From: Verrucomicrobiota bacterium
GTDB taxonomy: Bacteria; Verrucomicrobiota; Verrucomicrobiia; Palsa-1439
Assembly: GCA_003152315.1 (NCBI GenBank)
Contig: PLZV01000012.1
Location: 25,165-89,164, forward strand
Direction: 5' to 3'
DNA: 64,000 nt
Shown: positions 8,956-19,041 of the stretch, one piece after another
How positions within the stretch are numbered: position 1 is the first letter of the stretch
How the letters are laid out: each line of letters begins with the position of its first letter
The notes under the pieces: generated by a model
Database searches by the model: none
What the model was told of the DNA's origin: nothing
What the model saw: only the letters and a program-made list of their open reading frames with translations
Position numbers and translations under genes: made by a program

Positions 8956-9352
8956 GCTTGTCGCCAAACTGAACGAGATGATGGCCAGCGAGTGGGCCTG
9001 CGTCCGTACCCTGCGCCGCGCCGAGTCGGTTTGCGATGACCCCGGCCAACTCGAAGTCATCAAGCGCGTGCGCAAGGATTGCAGTGTTAATTGTGTCAGC
9101 CTCGCCAACATTATCCGCGGCCTGGGTGGGCGTCCGACGGATGTCCCCAGCGCGCGCTTCTCCCTGAAACTTGCCGACGAAACACTGGCTGACTGTCTTG
9201 ACCTTGCCCAATGCGCCCAGGAGCACATCGTGGCGGAGATTGACTTGGTGATTGATGAGTCCGAAATGAGACCCTGGCGCGATCCACTTGCGCTTGTTCG
9301 AGAGCTCCACGTCGTGGATACACGCTGGCTGAAGTCGGCGATAGTCAGCTAA
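8948..9352 (+). CDS. Small helical protein, ferritin-like fold possible
   Basis: 134 aa, overlapping the end of the NUDIX gene by 8 bp. Composition and spacing suggest four amphipathic helices (LVAKLNEMMASEWACVRTLR; LEVIKRVRKDCSVNCVSLAN; LKLADETLADCLDLAQCAQE; LVRELHVVDTRWLKSAI). It contains four or five Cys and regularly placed Glu, which recalls small ferritin-like or DUF6306-type proteins, but I see no full diiron motif. Function unknown; the context suggests co-expression with the thioredoxin and NUDIX genes. Confidence 0.7.
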   Translation: MAELVAKLNEMMASEWACVRTLRRAESVCDDPGQLEVIKRVRKDCSVNCVSLANIIRGLGGRPTDVPSARFSLKLADETLADCLDLAQCAQEHIVAEIDLVIDESEMRPWRDPLALVRELHVVDTRWLKSAIVS

Positions 9353-9361
9353 CCACCCTGC

Positions 9362-9880
9362 TCAATACACAATCGCGGCGAAGAGCGGGTAGTCTTTGAG
9401 GCGTTCGCGGCCTTTGAGGAAGGACAATTCGATCAGGAAGTCGATCTCAGCGATGCTGGCGCCGAGTTGTTTGACCAACGTCGCTGCCGCCATCGCGGTG
9501 CCTCCCGTGGCGAGAAGATCGTCAACGATAACGACGTTGTCGCCCTTCTTGAGGGAGTCGATGTGCATCTCGCTGGTCTCGCTGCCGTATTCGAGCGTGT
9601 AGCTGGTGACGACCGTCTTATAGGGAAGTTTGCCCTTTTTGCGGACGGGCACAAACCCCACCCCCAGCTTGTAGGCGACCGCGCCCGCGAAGATAAACCC
9701 CCGGGCGTCGATGCCGACAATCGCGTCAATCTTCTTGTTCTTATGGCGGTCTGCGAACGAGTCCACGGCGATGCGAAACAACCGCCCATCATGCAGAATG
9801 GGTGTTATGTCCTTGAACAGGATTCCCTTGATCGGAAAGTCCGGCACGTCGCGGACAGCAGCTTTCAATTCGTCATACAT
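9362..9880 (-). CDS. apt: Adenine phosphoribosyltransferase
   Basis: Purine salvage enzyme: adenine + PRPP to AMP. The PRPP-binding motif VVIVDDLLATGGTA is clear, as are PDFPIKGILFKDITP near the N-terminus and DAIVGIDARGFIFA in the middle. The start is taken at the ATG giving MYDELKAAV, 172 aa, which matches the family; the frame stays open six codons further upstream. It is convergent with the 8948-9352 gene and lies 85 bp downstream of the sigma factor gene on the same strand. Confidence 0.95.
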   Translation of the reverse strand: MYDELKAAVRDVPDFPIKGILFKDITPILHDGRLFRIAVDSFADRHKNKKIDAIVGIDARGFIFAGAVAYKLGVGFVPVRKKGKLPYKTVVTSYTLEYGSETSEMHIDSLKKGDNVVIVDDLLATGGTAMAAATLVKQLGASIAEIDFLIELSFLKGRERLKDYPLFAAIVY

Positions 9881-9965
9881 AGTGGTGGCTGACCTCAATG
9901 GCTCGCAAAGTTGTTTCTACTGGATTGGGAAATGGAAGGGAAGCCTGAATATGATGAGGCGCGGA

Positions 9966-10820
9966 CTAATTCCGCGAGATGGCTTTTGGCCGGTCTTGTT
10001 TGTCCATCACGCGACGGAGCTTGGTCAACGCAATGTTCTGGATCTGGCGTACACGCTCGCGCGTGACCTTGAACTTCCGGCCCACTTCTTCGAGTGTTTT
10101 CGGCTTGTTGCCGTCCAGTCCGAAGCGCAGGTTCAGGATTTCGGCCTCACGCGGCTCGAGTTCCTCCAAAATATCCCGCACCTCCTGCCGTAGCGTCTTG
10201 TCGCGCAGCAATTCAAACGGGGTCAAGGCGTTCTCGTCGCCGACGATTTCGCTGAACTCCGTCGCGTCATCGTCGCCAATCGGCGCATCGAGGCTGGCCG
10301 GGCGGATGCTGATGGTCCGCAACTGCGCGACCTTCGTTCGCGGAATCCCGAGCACATCGGCCAATTCCTGGTCGGTTGGCTCGCGGCCCAGCCTTTCGCT
10401 GAGCTTGTGGCCTGCCCGCTTCATCTTGCTGATCTTGTCAACGAGATGCACGGGCAGGCGAATCGTCTTCGATTGGTTTGCCAGGGCGCGCTTGATCGAT
10501 TGCTTGATCCACCACGCGGCATAGGTCGATAGTTTGCCGCCTTTCTTGGGATCGAAGCGCTCGACAGCTTTCATCAAGCCGATGTTGCCTTCACTGATGA
10601 GATCGAGCAGTGGCAGGCCGTAATTCGAGTAGTCATGGGCAATCTTGACCACGAGACGGAGATTCGCCTTGATCATCTCCGCGCGCGCCTGTTTGTCGCC
10701 CTTCTTGATGCGCGCCGCCAGGCGAATCTCGTCCTTGGGGGTCAGCAGAGCAATCTGCCCGATCTCGCGCAGATAGATCTTGATCCCATTCTCGCTTTCT
10801 TGGTTGCGGTCAATCACCAT
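9966..10820 (-). CDS. RNA polymerase sigma-70 factor, primary-like
   Basis: 284 aa with regions 1.2, 2, 3 and 4 but without the long 1.1/non-conserved parts of housekeeping RpoD. IKIYLREIGQIALLT is region 1.2; EGNIGLMKAVERFDP and KLSTYAAWWIKQSIKRAL are region 2; PVHLVDKISK begins region 3; EVGRKFKVTRERVRQIQNIA is the region 4 helix-turn-helix. This looks like a group-2 (RpoS/SigB-of-cyanobacteria type) or short primary sigma factor. The ATG at 10820 is chosen because GAGAGGACC precedes it; the upstream in-frame start is TTG. apt follows on the same strand. Confidence 0.92.
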   Translation of the reverse strand: MVIDRNQESENGIKIYLREIGQIALLTPKDEIRLAARIKKGDKQARAEMIKANLRLVVKIAHDYSNYGLPLLDLISEGNIGLMKAVERFDPKKGGKLSTYAAWWIKQSIKRALANQSKTIRLPVHLVDKISKMKRAGHKLSERLGREPTDQELADVLGIPRTKVAQLRTISIRPASLDAPIGDDDATEFSEIVGDENALTPFELLRDKTLRQEVRDILEELEPREAEILNLRFGLDGNKPKTLEEVGRKFKVTRERVRQIQNIALTKLRRVMDKQDRPKAISRN

Positions 10821-10987
10821 GGTCCTCTCACGATGCAAAAAAATGTCTCAGCTCTCTGGCTCGCAACGAAGCTATGCGGTCAGTTTGCGCGACGCAAGAA
10901 CTTTTAAGCTGGATTCGCGACAGCATCGGCCACCTGAATATTAGATGTCCCAAGAGCCTGTTTGGTTCAAAGCAGTAGTTGGGCCAC

Positions 10988-11019
10988 AAAAAAACAGGGC
11001 CGGGGATTACCCGGCCCTG
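10988..11019 (-). terminator. Rho-independent terminator of ppdK
   Basis: Perfect 10-bp inverted repeat CAGGGCCGGG-GATTA-CCCGGCCCTG (10995-11019) followed, on the minus strand, by seven T (10988-10994). It lies 30 bp past the ppdK stop. Confidence 0.92.
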
Positions 11020-11048
11020 CGATTATTCTCCGTTTTTTGCGAACGTAA

Positions 11049-13814
11049 CTATTTACCGGCCTTCGCTTCCTTGAGAACGGCCTGCGCCGCAGCCAAACGC
11101 GCGATCGGAACGCGGAAGGGGCTGCAGCTCACATACGTGAGGCCGAGGCGATGGCAAAACTCCACCGAACTCGGATCGCCGCCGTGTTCGCCGCAGATGC
11201 CGAGCTTGATGTCGGGTCGCGTTTGGCGGCCCTTCTCGACGGCAATCTTCATCAGCTCACCGACGCCCCGCTGATCGATGGAGGCAAAAGGATTCGTCTT
11301 CACGATTTCCAGTTCCTGATACGGCGGCAGGAAACTGCCAGAATCGTCCCGGCTCATCCCGAGCGCGGTCTGCGTCAGGTCGTTCGTGCCGAAGCTGAAA
11401 AACTGCGCCGTCTCGGCGATCTCGTCCGCCGTGAGTGCTCCACGTGGGACTTCGATCATCGTGCCGACCAGATAATTCAGCTTCACCTTCTTCTCCGCCT
11501 GGACCTCGGCGGCGACGCGATGGACCACCGCGACCTGCAAGTCCAGTTCCCGCTTGAATCCAACGAGTGGGATCATGATTTCGGGCTTCACTTTGATGCC
11601 CTGCTTCTGCACGTCCGCAGCCGCTTCCAATACCGCGCGCGACTGCATCTCGCTGATCTCCTCATGCACGATTCCCAAGCGGCAACCACGGAAACCGAGC
11701 ATCGGGTTGAACTCGTGCAGTTCCTTCACCCGCTGTTTGATCCGCTCGACCGGCACGCCCATCTTCGCCGCCAGATCCTTCTGCGCCGCGTCATCGTGCG
11801 GCAGGAATTCATGCAACGGCGGATCGAGGAAACGGATCGTAGCTGGTAAGCCCTTCAATTCCTTGAACATCCCAATGAAGTCCTGGCGCTGAAATGGCAG
11901 GATCTTCGCAAGCGCCTTCTTCCGGTCCGCGACATTCGTGGCGAGAATCATCTCGCGCATCGCGTCAATGCGATTGCCCTCGAAGAACATGTGCTCGGTC
12001 CGGCACAAGCCGATACCCGTCGCACCGAAGGCCACGGCGTTCGCGGTCTGTTCCGGGTTGTCGGCGTTGGTGCGTACCTGCAACTTCGCGACCTTGCTGC
12101 ACCAGTTCATCAACTTCTCGAAGTTCTGGAACGTCCGGCTCTCCTTCGCATCCAGCGACTTCTCCACCAGCACCTGGACGACCTCCGACGCCGCCGTCTT
12201 GATCTGGCCGGCATACACTTCGCCTGCCGTTCCGTTGATCGAGAAGAAATCTCCCTCGTGATAGGTGCCGCCGTCCACCGTCACCGTCTTGGCCGCGTAA
12301 TCAATCTGTAACGCCGCTGCACCGCACACACACACCTTGCCCATCTGTCGGGCCACGAGCGCCGCGTGCGAACTCACACCGCCCTTGGCCGTGAGAATCC
12401 CTTCCGCGGCAATCATCCCGCGCAAATCCTCGGGAGAAGTTTCGTTGCGGACCAGCAGTACCTTCTCGCCACGCGCCGCCGCTTCCACCACGCGGTCGGC
12501 GTTGAGGTAAATCTTGCCGCAAGCCGCGCCGGGTCCCGCCGGCAATCCCTTGGCAATGCACTTCGCCGCTTTGACCGCCTGCCGGTCAAAAATCGGCGCG
12601 AGCACCTGGTCGAGCTGGTCGGCCGGGACGCGTAGGATGGCCGTCTTCCAGTCGATCAGTTTTTCCTGCTCCATCTCGACGGCGAACCGCACCGCCGCGA
12701 TGCCCGTGCGTTTGCCGTTGCGGGTCTGGAGCATGAACACCTTGCCGTCTTCGATGGTAAACTCAAAATCCTGCACGTCCTTGAAGTGCCGTTCGAGCTT
12801 CTGACGGATCCCCTCCAACTCGGTGTAGGCCTTGGGCATTTCCTTCGCCAACTGCGCCACCGGCTCCGGTGTGCGCACGCCGGCGACGACGTCCTCGCCC
12901 TGCGCGTTGATGAGAAACTCGCCGTAAAATACCTTCTCGCCCGTGGCCGGGTCACGCGTAAACGCCACGCCTGAGCCGGACTTGTCGCCCGTATTGCCAT
13001 AGACCATCGCCTGCACGTTGACGGCCGTACCCCATTCCGCCGGGATGCCGTACTTGCGGCGATAGACAATCGCGCGATCATTCATCCACGAACCAAATAC
13101 CGCGCCGACCGAACCCCACAACTGCTTCCACGGATCTTGCGGAAACTCCTTGCCGGTCCGTTCGACGATCAGCTTCTTAAACCGGGCGACGAGTTCTTTC
13201 AAATCGTTCGCGGTCAGCTTCGTGTCTTCAATGTCCGCGTGATGCCGCTCGTGTTTGAGTTTCTCGATCACCACTTCAAACGGCTCGTGGTCCTCACCGG
13301 CGCGCTTCTGCACGCCCATCACCACGTCCCCGTACATCTGCACGAATCGCCGGTAACAATCCCACGCGAACCGCTCATTGTTGCTGTAGCGGGCCAGTGC
13401 CAGCACCGTCTGGTCGTTGAGGCCGAGGTTGAGGATCGTGTCCATCATGCCCGGCATCGAATCACGCGCGCCGGAGCGGACCGACACAAGCAATGGCTTG
13501 TCGAGGCTGTTGAACTTTTTCCCGAGAGTGTTTTCCAGGAACGTCACACCGGTTTTCACCTGCGCTTCGAGCGCCTGCGGGTACGTGCGCTTGTTCTGGT
13601 AGTAATGCGTGCAGACTTCCGTGGTGATCGTGAACCCCGGCGGCACCGGCAACCCGATGCGCGTCATCTCCGCGAGGTTCGCTCCCTTGCCGCCGAGCAA
13701 CGGTTTCATCTTCCCGTCGCCGTCAGCCTTGCTGTTCCCAAATAGATAAACGTACTTCGCTGTTTTCGTTGCCTTCTTACCGGATGTTTTTAATTTCTTA
13801 ATAGCCATGTGCAT
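11049..13814 (-). CDS. ppdK: Pyruvate, phosphate dikinase
   Basis: Interconverts pyruvate + ATP + Pi and PEP + AMP + PPi. The N-terminal ATP-grasp part begins [26 protein letters not shown]. The phosphohistidine swivel domain has [22 protein letters not shown]. The C-terminal PEP/pyruvate barrel ends in [17 protein letters not shown] and [16 protein letters not shown] with the catalytic Cys. At 921 aa it is slightly longer than usual because of a lysine-rich N-terminal extension. GAGAGG stands 5 nt before the ATG at 13814; another ATG two codons later is possible. It has its own strong terminator. Whether it runs glycolytically (PPi-dependent) or gluconeogenically cannot be told. Confidence 0.96.
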   Translation of the reverse strand: MHMAIKKLKTSGKKATKTAKYVYLFGNSKADGDGKMKPLLGGKGANLAEMTRIGLPVPPGFTITTEVCTHYYQNKRTYPQALEAQVKTGVTFLENTLGKKFNSLDKPLLVSVRSGARDSMPGMMDTILNLGLNDQTVLALARYSNNERFAWDCYRRFVQMYGDVVMGVQKRAGEDHEPFEVVIEKLKHERHHADIEDTKLTANDLKELVARFKKLIVERTGKEFPQDPWKQLWGSVGAVFGSWMNDRAIVYRRKYGIPAEWGTAVNVQAMVYGNTGDKSGSGVAFTRDPATGEKVFYGEFLINAQGEDVVAGVRTPEPVAQLAKEMPKAYTELEGIRQKLERHFKDVQDFEFTIEDGKVFMLQTRNGKRTGIAAVRFAVEMEQEKLIDWKTAILRVPADQLDQVLAPIFDRQAVKAAKCIAKGLPAGPGAACGKIYLNADRVVEAAARGEKVLLVRNETSPEDLRGMIAAEGILTAKGGVSSHAALVARQMGKVCVCGAAALQIDYAAKTVTVDGGTYHEGDFFSINGTAGEVYAGQIKTAASEVVQVLVEKSLDAKESRTFQNFEKLMNWCSKVAKLQVRTNADNPEQTANAVAFGATGIGLCRTEHMFFEGNRIDAMREMILATNVADRKKALAKILPFQRQDFIGMFKELKGLPATIRFLDPPLHEFLPHDDAAQKDLAAKMGVPVERIKQRVKELHEFNPMLGFRGCRLGIVHEEISEMQSRAVLEAAADVQKQGIKVKPEIMIPLVGFKRELDLQVAVVHRVAAEVQAEKKVKLNYLVGTMIEVPRGALTADEIAETAQFFSFGTNDLTQTALGMSRDDSGSFLPPYQELEIVKTNPFASIDQRGVGELMKIAVEKGRQTRPDIKLGICGEHGGDPSSVEFCHRLGLTYVSCSPFRVPIARLAAAQAVLKEAKAGK

Positions 13815-14000
13815 GGAATCCTCTCAAGAGTGCTCTCCCGCCCAAGGGCGGAGACTGACCTCCAGCTAAACGGGGAGAAACTTAGCGAGGGAAGTGTACC
13901 AAACCCGCCCCACCTGTCAACGCTCCTTTCCGCACGAACCGGCCCCCGGTGCCTTTGGACAAAGCTTGTGAGGCGTTGGGGATTTTGGTAACAACGCAAC

Positions 14001-14252
14001 ATGAACATGCAGCAAATCCGCAAAGCTCTTTCCACGGAACTCAAAAGGCTGGAGACACAACGTATCAATGTGCGAACGGCCATGAAAGCTCTCGGTGACC
14101 TCCCGGTGGGTCGCGGCCAGCCATCAACAAGCTCGGTCACGATTCGGCGCAAACCCAAATTCACCCGGGCGGGGCTGGAGAGAATCGCCGCCGCACAGCG
14201 GGCCAGGTGGGCGAAGGTGAAGGCGGCCAGGGTGGGAGCAGTGCGTAAATGA
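14001..14252 (+). CDS. Small basic protein, unknown
   Basis: 83 aa, strongly basic. The N-terminal half is a predicted helix (QIRKALSTELKRLETQRINVRTAM). The C-terminus ends in an Ala/Arg/Lys segment (AAQRARWAKVKAARVGAVRK), a type of tail I associate with small DNA- or RNA-binding proteins of Acidobacteria and Verrucomicrobia. It overlaps the next gene as ATGA, which supports it being real. Function unknown. Confidence 0.6.
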   Translation: MNMQQIRKALSTELKRLETQRINVRTAMKALGDLPVGRGQPSTSSVTIRRKPKFTRAGLERIAAAQRARWAKVKAARVGAVRK

Positions 14253-14464
14253 GAGTTACGGAATACAAGATCGTCATCGCCTCGTCCGCTGACAATCTGG
14301 CTGCCGAAGTAAACAAGTTGGTCAAAGACCGCTGGCAGCCCTGTGGCGGAATGTGCGTGTCTCGTGAAACCGTCTCGGGAATCGTGCAATCGTTTATGCA
14401 ACCCATGATCCGAGAACCGAAGAAGCACGTGGGAAGGTTGACGGCACAGAATACCAATCCGTAG
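14249..14464 (+). CDS. DUF1737-like small protein
   Basis: 71 aa. VTEYKIVIASSADNLAAEVNKLVKDRWQPCGGMCVS matches the short DUF1737 pattern (Y-K-V-V-x-A-S..L...V..L...GW.P.GG). Function is unknown in the family. It is translationally coupled (ATGA) to the preceding basic protein. The C-terminus after QPMI has no family resemblance. Confidence 0.65.
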   Translation: MRVTEYKIVIASSADNLAAEVNKLVKDRWQPCGGMCVSRETVSGIVQSFMQPMIREPKKHVGRLTAQNTNP

Positions 14465-14523
14465 CCCATTCGGATTGCGTCTCGACATGGTGAATCGGGT
14501 CAACTCTTGCCTCCTTCACGGCG

Positions 14524-16068
14524 CTAGGGCAGGTGCACGTAGGATGCCCCGGCTTGCACTGGTTTTGTTCCGGCTGGTAGATCATTCCCCGTGAGAGCGA
14601 GTTCCTCGCCGGGCACCGCGCTCACTCCCAGGAACACCGCCGTGCCCGGGTCCGGCCGCGCCGCGGTAATGAAGACGCGTTTGGTTTTCTCCAGGCCGAT
14701 GGCGGCCAGCTTCGTTCCGGCCGGACCGCCGCTGAAACCGTTGAGGGAAAGATCCTCGACGCGTCCGGCGTAGATGGCATGCCGATCTTGGGGCGCCTCC
14801 TCGGTGTCCCAGATGACACGCACGTCGCGCAAGTCGAGCCCGCGGACATTCGCGAAAATCAACGCCGCCGGCACGGGGCCATAATCCGTCTCCGGCGTGG
14901 CCGTGCGAATCTTGCCGACCCCGCGCGGTTTGTGCTCCTTGGAAACCGTCTCGAATCCGGTGACCCGCATGAGGATATTGTGGAAACTCAGGTTCTCCAA
15001 CGAGCGCTCTGGCCCGCCGGCAACCAGCACCCGGCCCTTGCCGCGGATGCTGATGTCGCTGAAACTCACGTCGCGGATGCGGCCCAGGGCCGAGCCCTCG
15101 CCGCGCCGTTCGAGGTCGAGAAAAATGGGATACTCCGACCGCGTGCGCTTACGGCCCGTCCGCGCGTTTTCGAACGCGGCCGACGTGTCGATGGTGATAT
15201 TCGCGAAACGGATGCCTTCGACGAGCCCGCCGTCCTTGATGTACATCGCGATGCCGTAGCGCGTCCCGGTGATCACGCAATTGGCGAACGTGCAATCCCG
15301 GAAATCGCCCCAACTGGCCGTGCCCAGTTTGATCGCCGAATCGTCACTGATCAGCACGCAATTGGCTACGGCCACGTTTTCGCAGGCCTGCGCCGTCGCG
15401 GCCCCGGGGCGCTTGTCCGTCTTCAAGCAGATCGCGTCGTCGCCCGTCTCGATATACGAGTCTGAGATGAACACGTTGCGGCTCGCATCCGGGTCGATGC
15501 CATCTGTGTTTGGGCTGTCCATGTCGCTGATCATCGAAATGCCGCGGATGTACACGCCGTCGCAGTTCCACGGACGAATCCCCCAGCCGGGTGTGTTGCG
15601 AATGCGCACGTCGCGGATGTGCACGTTGTGGCAGCCAACCAGTTCGATCAACGGGCTGGGGCGTTTCTCCACCGGCCGGAACTCCGGGCCCCAAAACGCG
15701 TCGCCGTTGCCGTTGATCGTGCCATCACCTTCGACCGCGATGTTGTCGGCGTCCTGCGCGTAAATCAGATGGAACGGCTTGTAGTCTTCGATGTGACGGC
15801 TACCCCACAGCGTTGCGCCGGGGGACAGGTGCAAGGTCACGTTGCTCTTCAGGATGATCGTTCCCGTCAGAAAATTGCCGGGCGGCAGATAGACCATGCC
15901 ACCGCCGGCCTGCGCGCAAGCGTCGATGGCCTTTTGGATGGCCGCGCCGTCGTTGGCGATCCCATCGCCCTTCGCTCCGTAGGACATCGGGTCAAAGACC
16001 GAACGCGGCAGTTCCGCCGCCAGGACTGTCGATGAAGCAAGAATGATCGCGATAACGATAAGTCTCAT
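14524..16068 (-). CDS. Secreted right-handed beta-helix hydrolase, GH28-like
   Basis: 514 aa with a signal peptide (MRLIVIAIILASSTVLAAE). The family start is FDPMSYGAKGDGIANDGAAI, typical of pectin-degrading beta-helix enzymes. Family 28 motifs NTDGID and GDDAICLK are present and supply the catalytic Asp residues. The later G-H-G and R-I-K motifs are not recognisable: the region reads DDSAIKLGTASWGDFRDC and RYGIAMYIKDGG. That variant suggests a side branch of GH28 with a different uronic-acid linkage or a different mechanism. The ATG at 16068 is chosen because it begins the signal peptide; the frame runs open upstream through an intergenic repeat. Confidence 0.82.
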   Translation of the reverse strand: MRLIVIAIILASSTVLAAELPRSVFDPMSYGAKGDGIANDGAAIQKAIDACAQAGGGMVYLPPGNFLTGTIILKSNVTLHLSPGATLWGSRHIEDYKPFHLIYAQDADNIAVEGDGTINGNGDAFWGPEFRPVEKRPSPLIELVGCHNVHIRDVRIRNTPGWGIRPWNCDGVYIRGISMISDMDSPNTDGIDPDASRNVFISDSYIETGDDAICLKTDKRPGAATAQACENVAVANCVLISDDSAIKLGTASWGDFRDCTFANCVITGTRYGIAMYIKDGGLVEGIRFANITIDTSAAFENARTGRKRTRSEYPIFLDLERRGEGSALGRIRDVSFSDISIRGKGRVLVAGGPERSLENLSFHNILMRVTGFETVSKEHKPRGVGKIRTATPETDYGPVPAALIFANVRGLDLRDVRVIWDTEEAPQDRHAIYAGRVEDLSLNGFSGGPAGTKLAAIGLEKTKRVFITAARPDPGTAVFLGVSAVPGEELALTGNDLPAGTKPVQAGASYVHLP

Positions 16069-16211
16069 AAAGGTGCCTTTCGCAGAACGCGCGCGAGCGC
16101 CCGGACATTGTAGAAGACGCATCGTGTCTGTCCAGCCATTAGACGCCCCACCGTGCCGGCCAACTGGCCCGCCGTTTTGTCGGCTGATAGCGCAAAGCGC
16201 GACGGAGAATT

Positions 16212-16395
16212 TGGGTTCGTTTTGGTCTCCGGGGCATCCGGACCCCCCATAAAATCCCTTAGAATGGGTTCGTTTTTCCAAAACGAACCCATTTGCAAAC
16301 GCCGCTGCAAACGGCATAAGTTCCTATAAATGAAATTGATACATCGAAAAGTACTCCGGAATAAAATGGGTTCGTTTCGCAGAAACGTATAGAGG
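16212..16395 (+). repeat. Dispersed palindromic repeat, copy A
   Basis: Contains three TGGGTTCGTTT blocks (16212, 16265, 16367). The middle one forms a perfect 12-bp hairpin with AAAACGAACCCA (16265-16291). The same layout, with exactly 102 bp between the hairpin start and the last block, occurs at 62525-62627. The rest of the interval 16069-16760 holds no gene I can support. Confidence 0.75.
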
Positions 16396-16760
16396 CCCCC
16401 CCACGTGCCGCGCCATGGCACGAAGCGTAACGGCGGATCACCGGCAACGTTCCCGCGATGAAGGAACCCGTACGCTGTAGAGCCGCACGCGTTGATTGTT
16501 CCTCTGGACAGGACCATACCATACACTATATCATTATCGTAATTCGATTTCCAGAGAAAAGATCGGTTTGTTTACACTGGGGGGTTTTGGAGGACAAAAC
16601 GACAGGTGAAGTGGCCAAATCCACCGCATTCAAGGACGCCACCCACCCGTAAGTCTCATATTACCTTGCTTCGACACCGCTGGAGAGCTTGCATGAACCC
16701 GACGCTTGGTTTCACCCCCAACTGATCTGCGGCCGCCGCAGACTGGAAGAGTTCATGATT

Positions 16761-17537
16761 TCAGTTGTGCCTCCAAATAACGGTAAATCCAGCCCCACCG
16801 CCTGTGAGGCCGAACGGTTGTGCGAGCGTCGTGCTGGTGATGAGGTTTTCCATCGTCAGGCTTTCATTTTGCCACGAGCCGTCATTGATCGCGCCCGCGA
16901 CACCCTCCATGGTCGTCGAGCACCCGCTGAAGGGTACGGTCCCGAAATCCGCCAGGGAAAGGATCCGGTGGAAGAATGGGGCTTCGACGATCCATTCCGC
17001 CGACGTGCGTTGGGCGGCTCGTTTCTTGGTGATCGAAAACCCGACGTTCTGTGTGAGGTTGCTGATGCTGAGGACAAATTGGTTTTTGGCGATGAACTGG
17101 ACTTCCGCGCTGATCTGATCACCGGGCTGGATGGGAACCGCCGTAATCATAAATCCGCGCGCGGGATACATCTCAAACCACGCGTAGTACACCGGCGCGC
17201 CCCCGGCCCAATCCTGTTCGGTGCCGATCTGTTCCACGGTCCTGTTGGAATCGCCATCGATTCCCACCCAGACCGCCGACGCAGTATTCAGCGTGCCCGA
17301 GGCAACGACGGTCGGCACCCGCCACGATCCTTGCACATCTGTCACGGAATGTTTCAGGGGAATTGACAGGTCCGTTGCCGCCACGTACCCGGCCCAGTTC
17401 GACGTCTTGCTCGAACCATGGCGGATCACCGGCAGGAATTGCCGGGAAGGGGTGGAGGACAAAGAGCGGCGATCACCCAGCAACAACAGCCCAGTGAAAG
17501 TGGCCAGAAGAGAAAGCAACGTCAGTGCGCGCATCAT
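16761..17537 (-). CDS. Secreted peptidase G1 (eqolisin) family protein
   Basis: 258 aa with an N-terminal membrane/signal segment (MMRALTLLSLLATFTGLLLLG). The mature part reads SKTSNWAGYVAA, then SAVWVGIDGDSN, TVEQIGTEQDW, YYAWFEMYPA, PGDQISAEV and AEWIVEAP. These are the core of the glutamic peptidase family, whose catalytic pair is the Gln of 'EQIGTEQ' and the Glu of 'EWIVE', both present. Predicted acid protease acting outside the cell. The start is one of two adjacent ATGs after the upstream, non-conserved frame. It is flanked by other secreted degradative enzymes. Confidence 0.83.
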   Translation of the reverse strand: MMRALTLLSLLATFTGLLLLGDRRSLSSTPSRQFLPVIRHGSSKTSNWAGYVAATDLSIPLKHSVTDVQGSWRVPTVVASGTLNTASAVWVGIDGDSNRTVEQIGTEQDWAGGAPVYYAWFEMYPARGFMITAVPIQPGDQISAEVQFIAKNQFVLSISNLTQNVGFSITKKRAAQRTSAEWIVEAPFFHRILSLADFGTVPFSGCSTTMEGVAGAINDGSWQNESLTMENLITSTTLAQPFGLTGGGAGFTVIWRHN

Positions 17538-17761
17538 AACGCCCTGAGCCCTACGCTCATTGATAAGAAAAGTCAATCCGATCGAATCGACGACGCAATC
17601 CATAGACGAGGCTCAGCCCCTCCCTCGTGACAAATCTGCCGCGGGCTTCCCTTCAATTGCGATTGACCATGGAAGCGCTCGGGCCTAGAATACCCACACG
17701 ACCAGGGGCGTGAAGCGATTGTCTCGGAAACGCACAGGGCCATAAAAGGCAATTGTTATTT

Positions 17762-18838
17762 ATGATCAAGATCACCAGATTCCTCGCCATCTTCCTTGCC
17801 TTGGTCTGCCTGACGCGAACCGTATTGGCGTGGGATGCCGAAGGGCACATGGTCGTGGCGCAAATCGCCTACAATCATCTCGACTCCGCCGTAAAGGCCA
17901 AATGCGATGCGCTCATTGCGATACCAGTCTATCACTCGACTTCGGCGAACAGCAATTTTGTGACCGCTGCCTGCTGGGCGGACGATATAAAAAGTTTCAC
18001 GTCGGCGTACAGCGACTCGCACTATATTGATATAGGCATCAGTCTCGATGGCTTTCCGACCAACGGCGTTGTCAACGACCCATCCAATGTCGTCGTGGCT
18101 ATCCGATCTTCCATTACCATCTTGCAAGACCCAACTCAGAGTCTCAGCAACCAGGCCGTCGCCTTGCGCTTTCTGATCCACTTCTGCGGCGACATTACGC
18201 AGCCCCTCCATTGTTCCACTGGTGTTACCACGAACATGCCGGCCGGGGATGCCGGTGGCAATAACTTCAACCTCACGGGTACGTGGAGTGAGCTCCACGC
18301 CCTTTGGGACGCGGGCGGTGGCTATCTCTCCGATTCCGTCACGCGGCCGTTCACGCCCGCCAGCCAGGCCATCATTGTCAATAAGGCCGCCGCCGTCGAA
18401 GCCGCCTACACGTATAGCGCCAGTGTCGGCTCGATTCCCGACCCGATGCCGTGGGCCCTGGAAGGCCGGGGACTTGCCGCGACCATATCCTATGTTGGGA
18501 TCACCAACGGCACCTCTCCCACGGCCAGTTACACCAATACCGCCCAGTCCACCACCATCCAGCGCATGGCCATCGGCGGCCAACGCCTCACCAAGTTGCT
18601 CAGCACCATCTACGTGACCAACGTCCCTCCCTTGATCTCGGCGACCATCACCAATAACAATTTCGGTCTTTCGTGGGGTGCCGTCACGGGCCGAATCTAT
18701 CGCGTTCAATGGAAGCAACAGCCCACTGATCTCGCGTGGGTCGACCAGACCGATATCACGGTTTCGAATACCTCGATTACGTTCACCGACCCGGTCCTGC
18801 AACCCCAGCGCTTTTACCGTGTCATCGTGGTGAACTAA
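17762..18838 (+). CDS. Secreted S1/P1-type nuclease
   Basis: Zinc-dependent single-strand nuclease/3'-nucleotidase family. The signal peptide (MIKITRFLAIFLALVCLTRTVLA) is followed by mature Trp-Asp-Ala-Glu-Gly-His (WDAEGHMVVAQIAY), whose N-terminal Trp is a zinc ligand in this family. Further ligand blocks follow: HFCGDITQPLHC and the GDAGGNNF..WSELHALWD region. The C-terminal 65 residues (LSWGAVTGRIYRVQWK...PQRFYRVIVVN) are an added domain common at the ends of Verrucomicrobial exported proteins. The ATG at 17762 is preferred to an upstream TTG. A weak hairpin ACTCGC-N6-GCGAGT follows at 18865-18882. Confidence 0.87.
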   Translation: MIKITRFLAIFLALVCLTRTVLAWDAEGHMVVAQIAYNHLDSAVKAKCDALIAIPVYHSTSANSNFVTAACWADDIKSFTSAYSDSHYIDIGISLDGFPTNGVVNDPSNVVVAIRSSITILQDPTQSLSNQAVALRFLIHFCGDITQPLHCSTGVTTNMPAGDAGGNNFNLTGTWSELHALWDAGGGYLSDSVTRPFTPASQAIIVNKAAAVEAAYTYSASVGSIPDPMPWALEGRGLAATISYVGITNGTSPTASYTNTAQSTTIQRMAIGGQRLTKLLSTIYVTNVPPLISATITNNNFGLSWGAVTGRIYRVQWKQQPTDLAWVDQTDITVSNTSITFTDPVLQPQRFYRVIVVN

Positions 18839-19041
18839 ACCCGCCGCCCCGAAGACCACACTTAACTCGCCTTTGAGCGAGTGTTCTACTGGCTCCAGAG
18901 TCCGTTGCGAGAGTTGGTGTTTTCCCCGTTTGTACAGTCGTTTGAAATGGCGGTGTTGGTTCAGCGAGCCCAATGCCTGCCATGGAACAGACACCTATAC
19001 TAACCAACCGCCTGCGGAAGCAGGCACAGTGAGGAGAAGCC

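Noticed and set aside
12786..13745. Several long plus-strand frames opposite ppdK
   Set aside because: High-GC antisense shadows; ppdK motifs are unambiguous on the other strand.
16458..16652. 64-codon plus-strand frame upstream of the G1 peptidase region
   Set aside because: Low-complexity translation in repeat-rich intergenic DNA, no Shine-Dalgarno, no resemblance.
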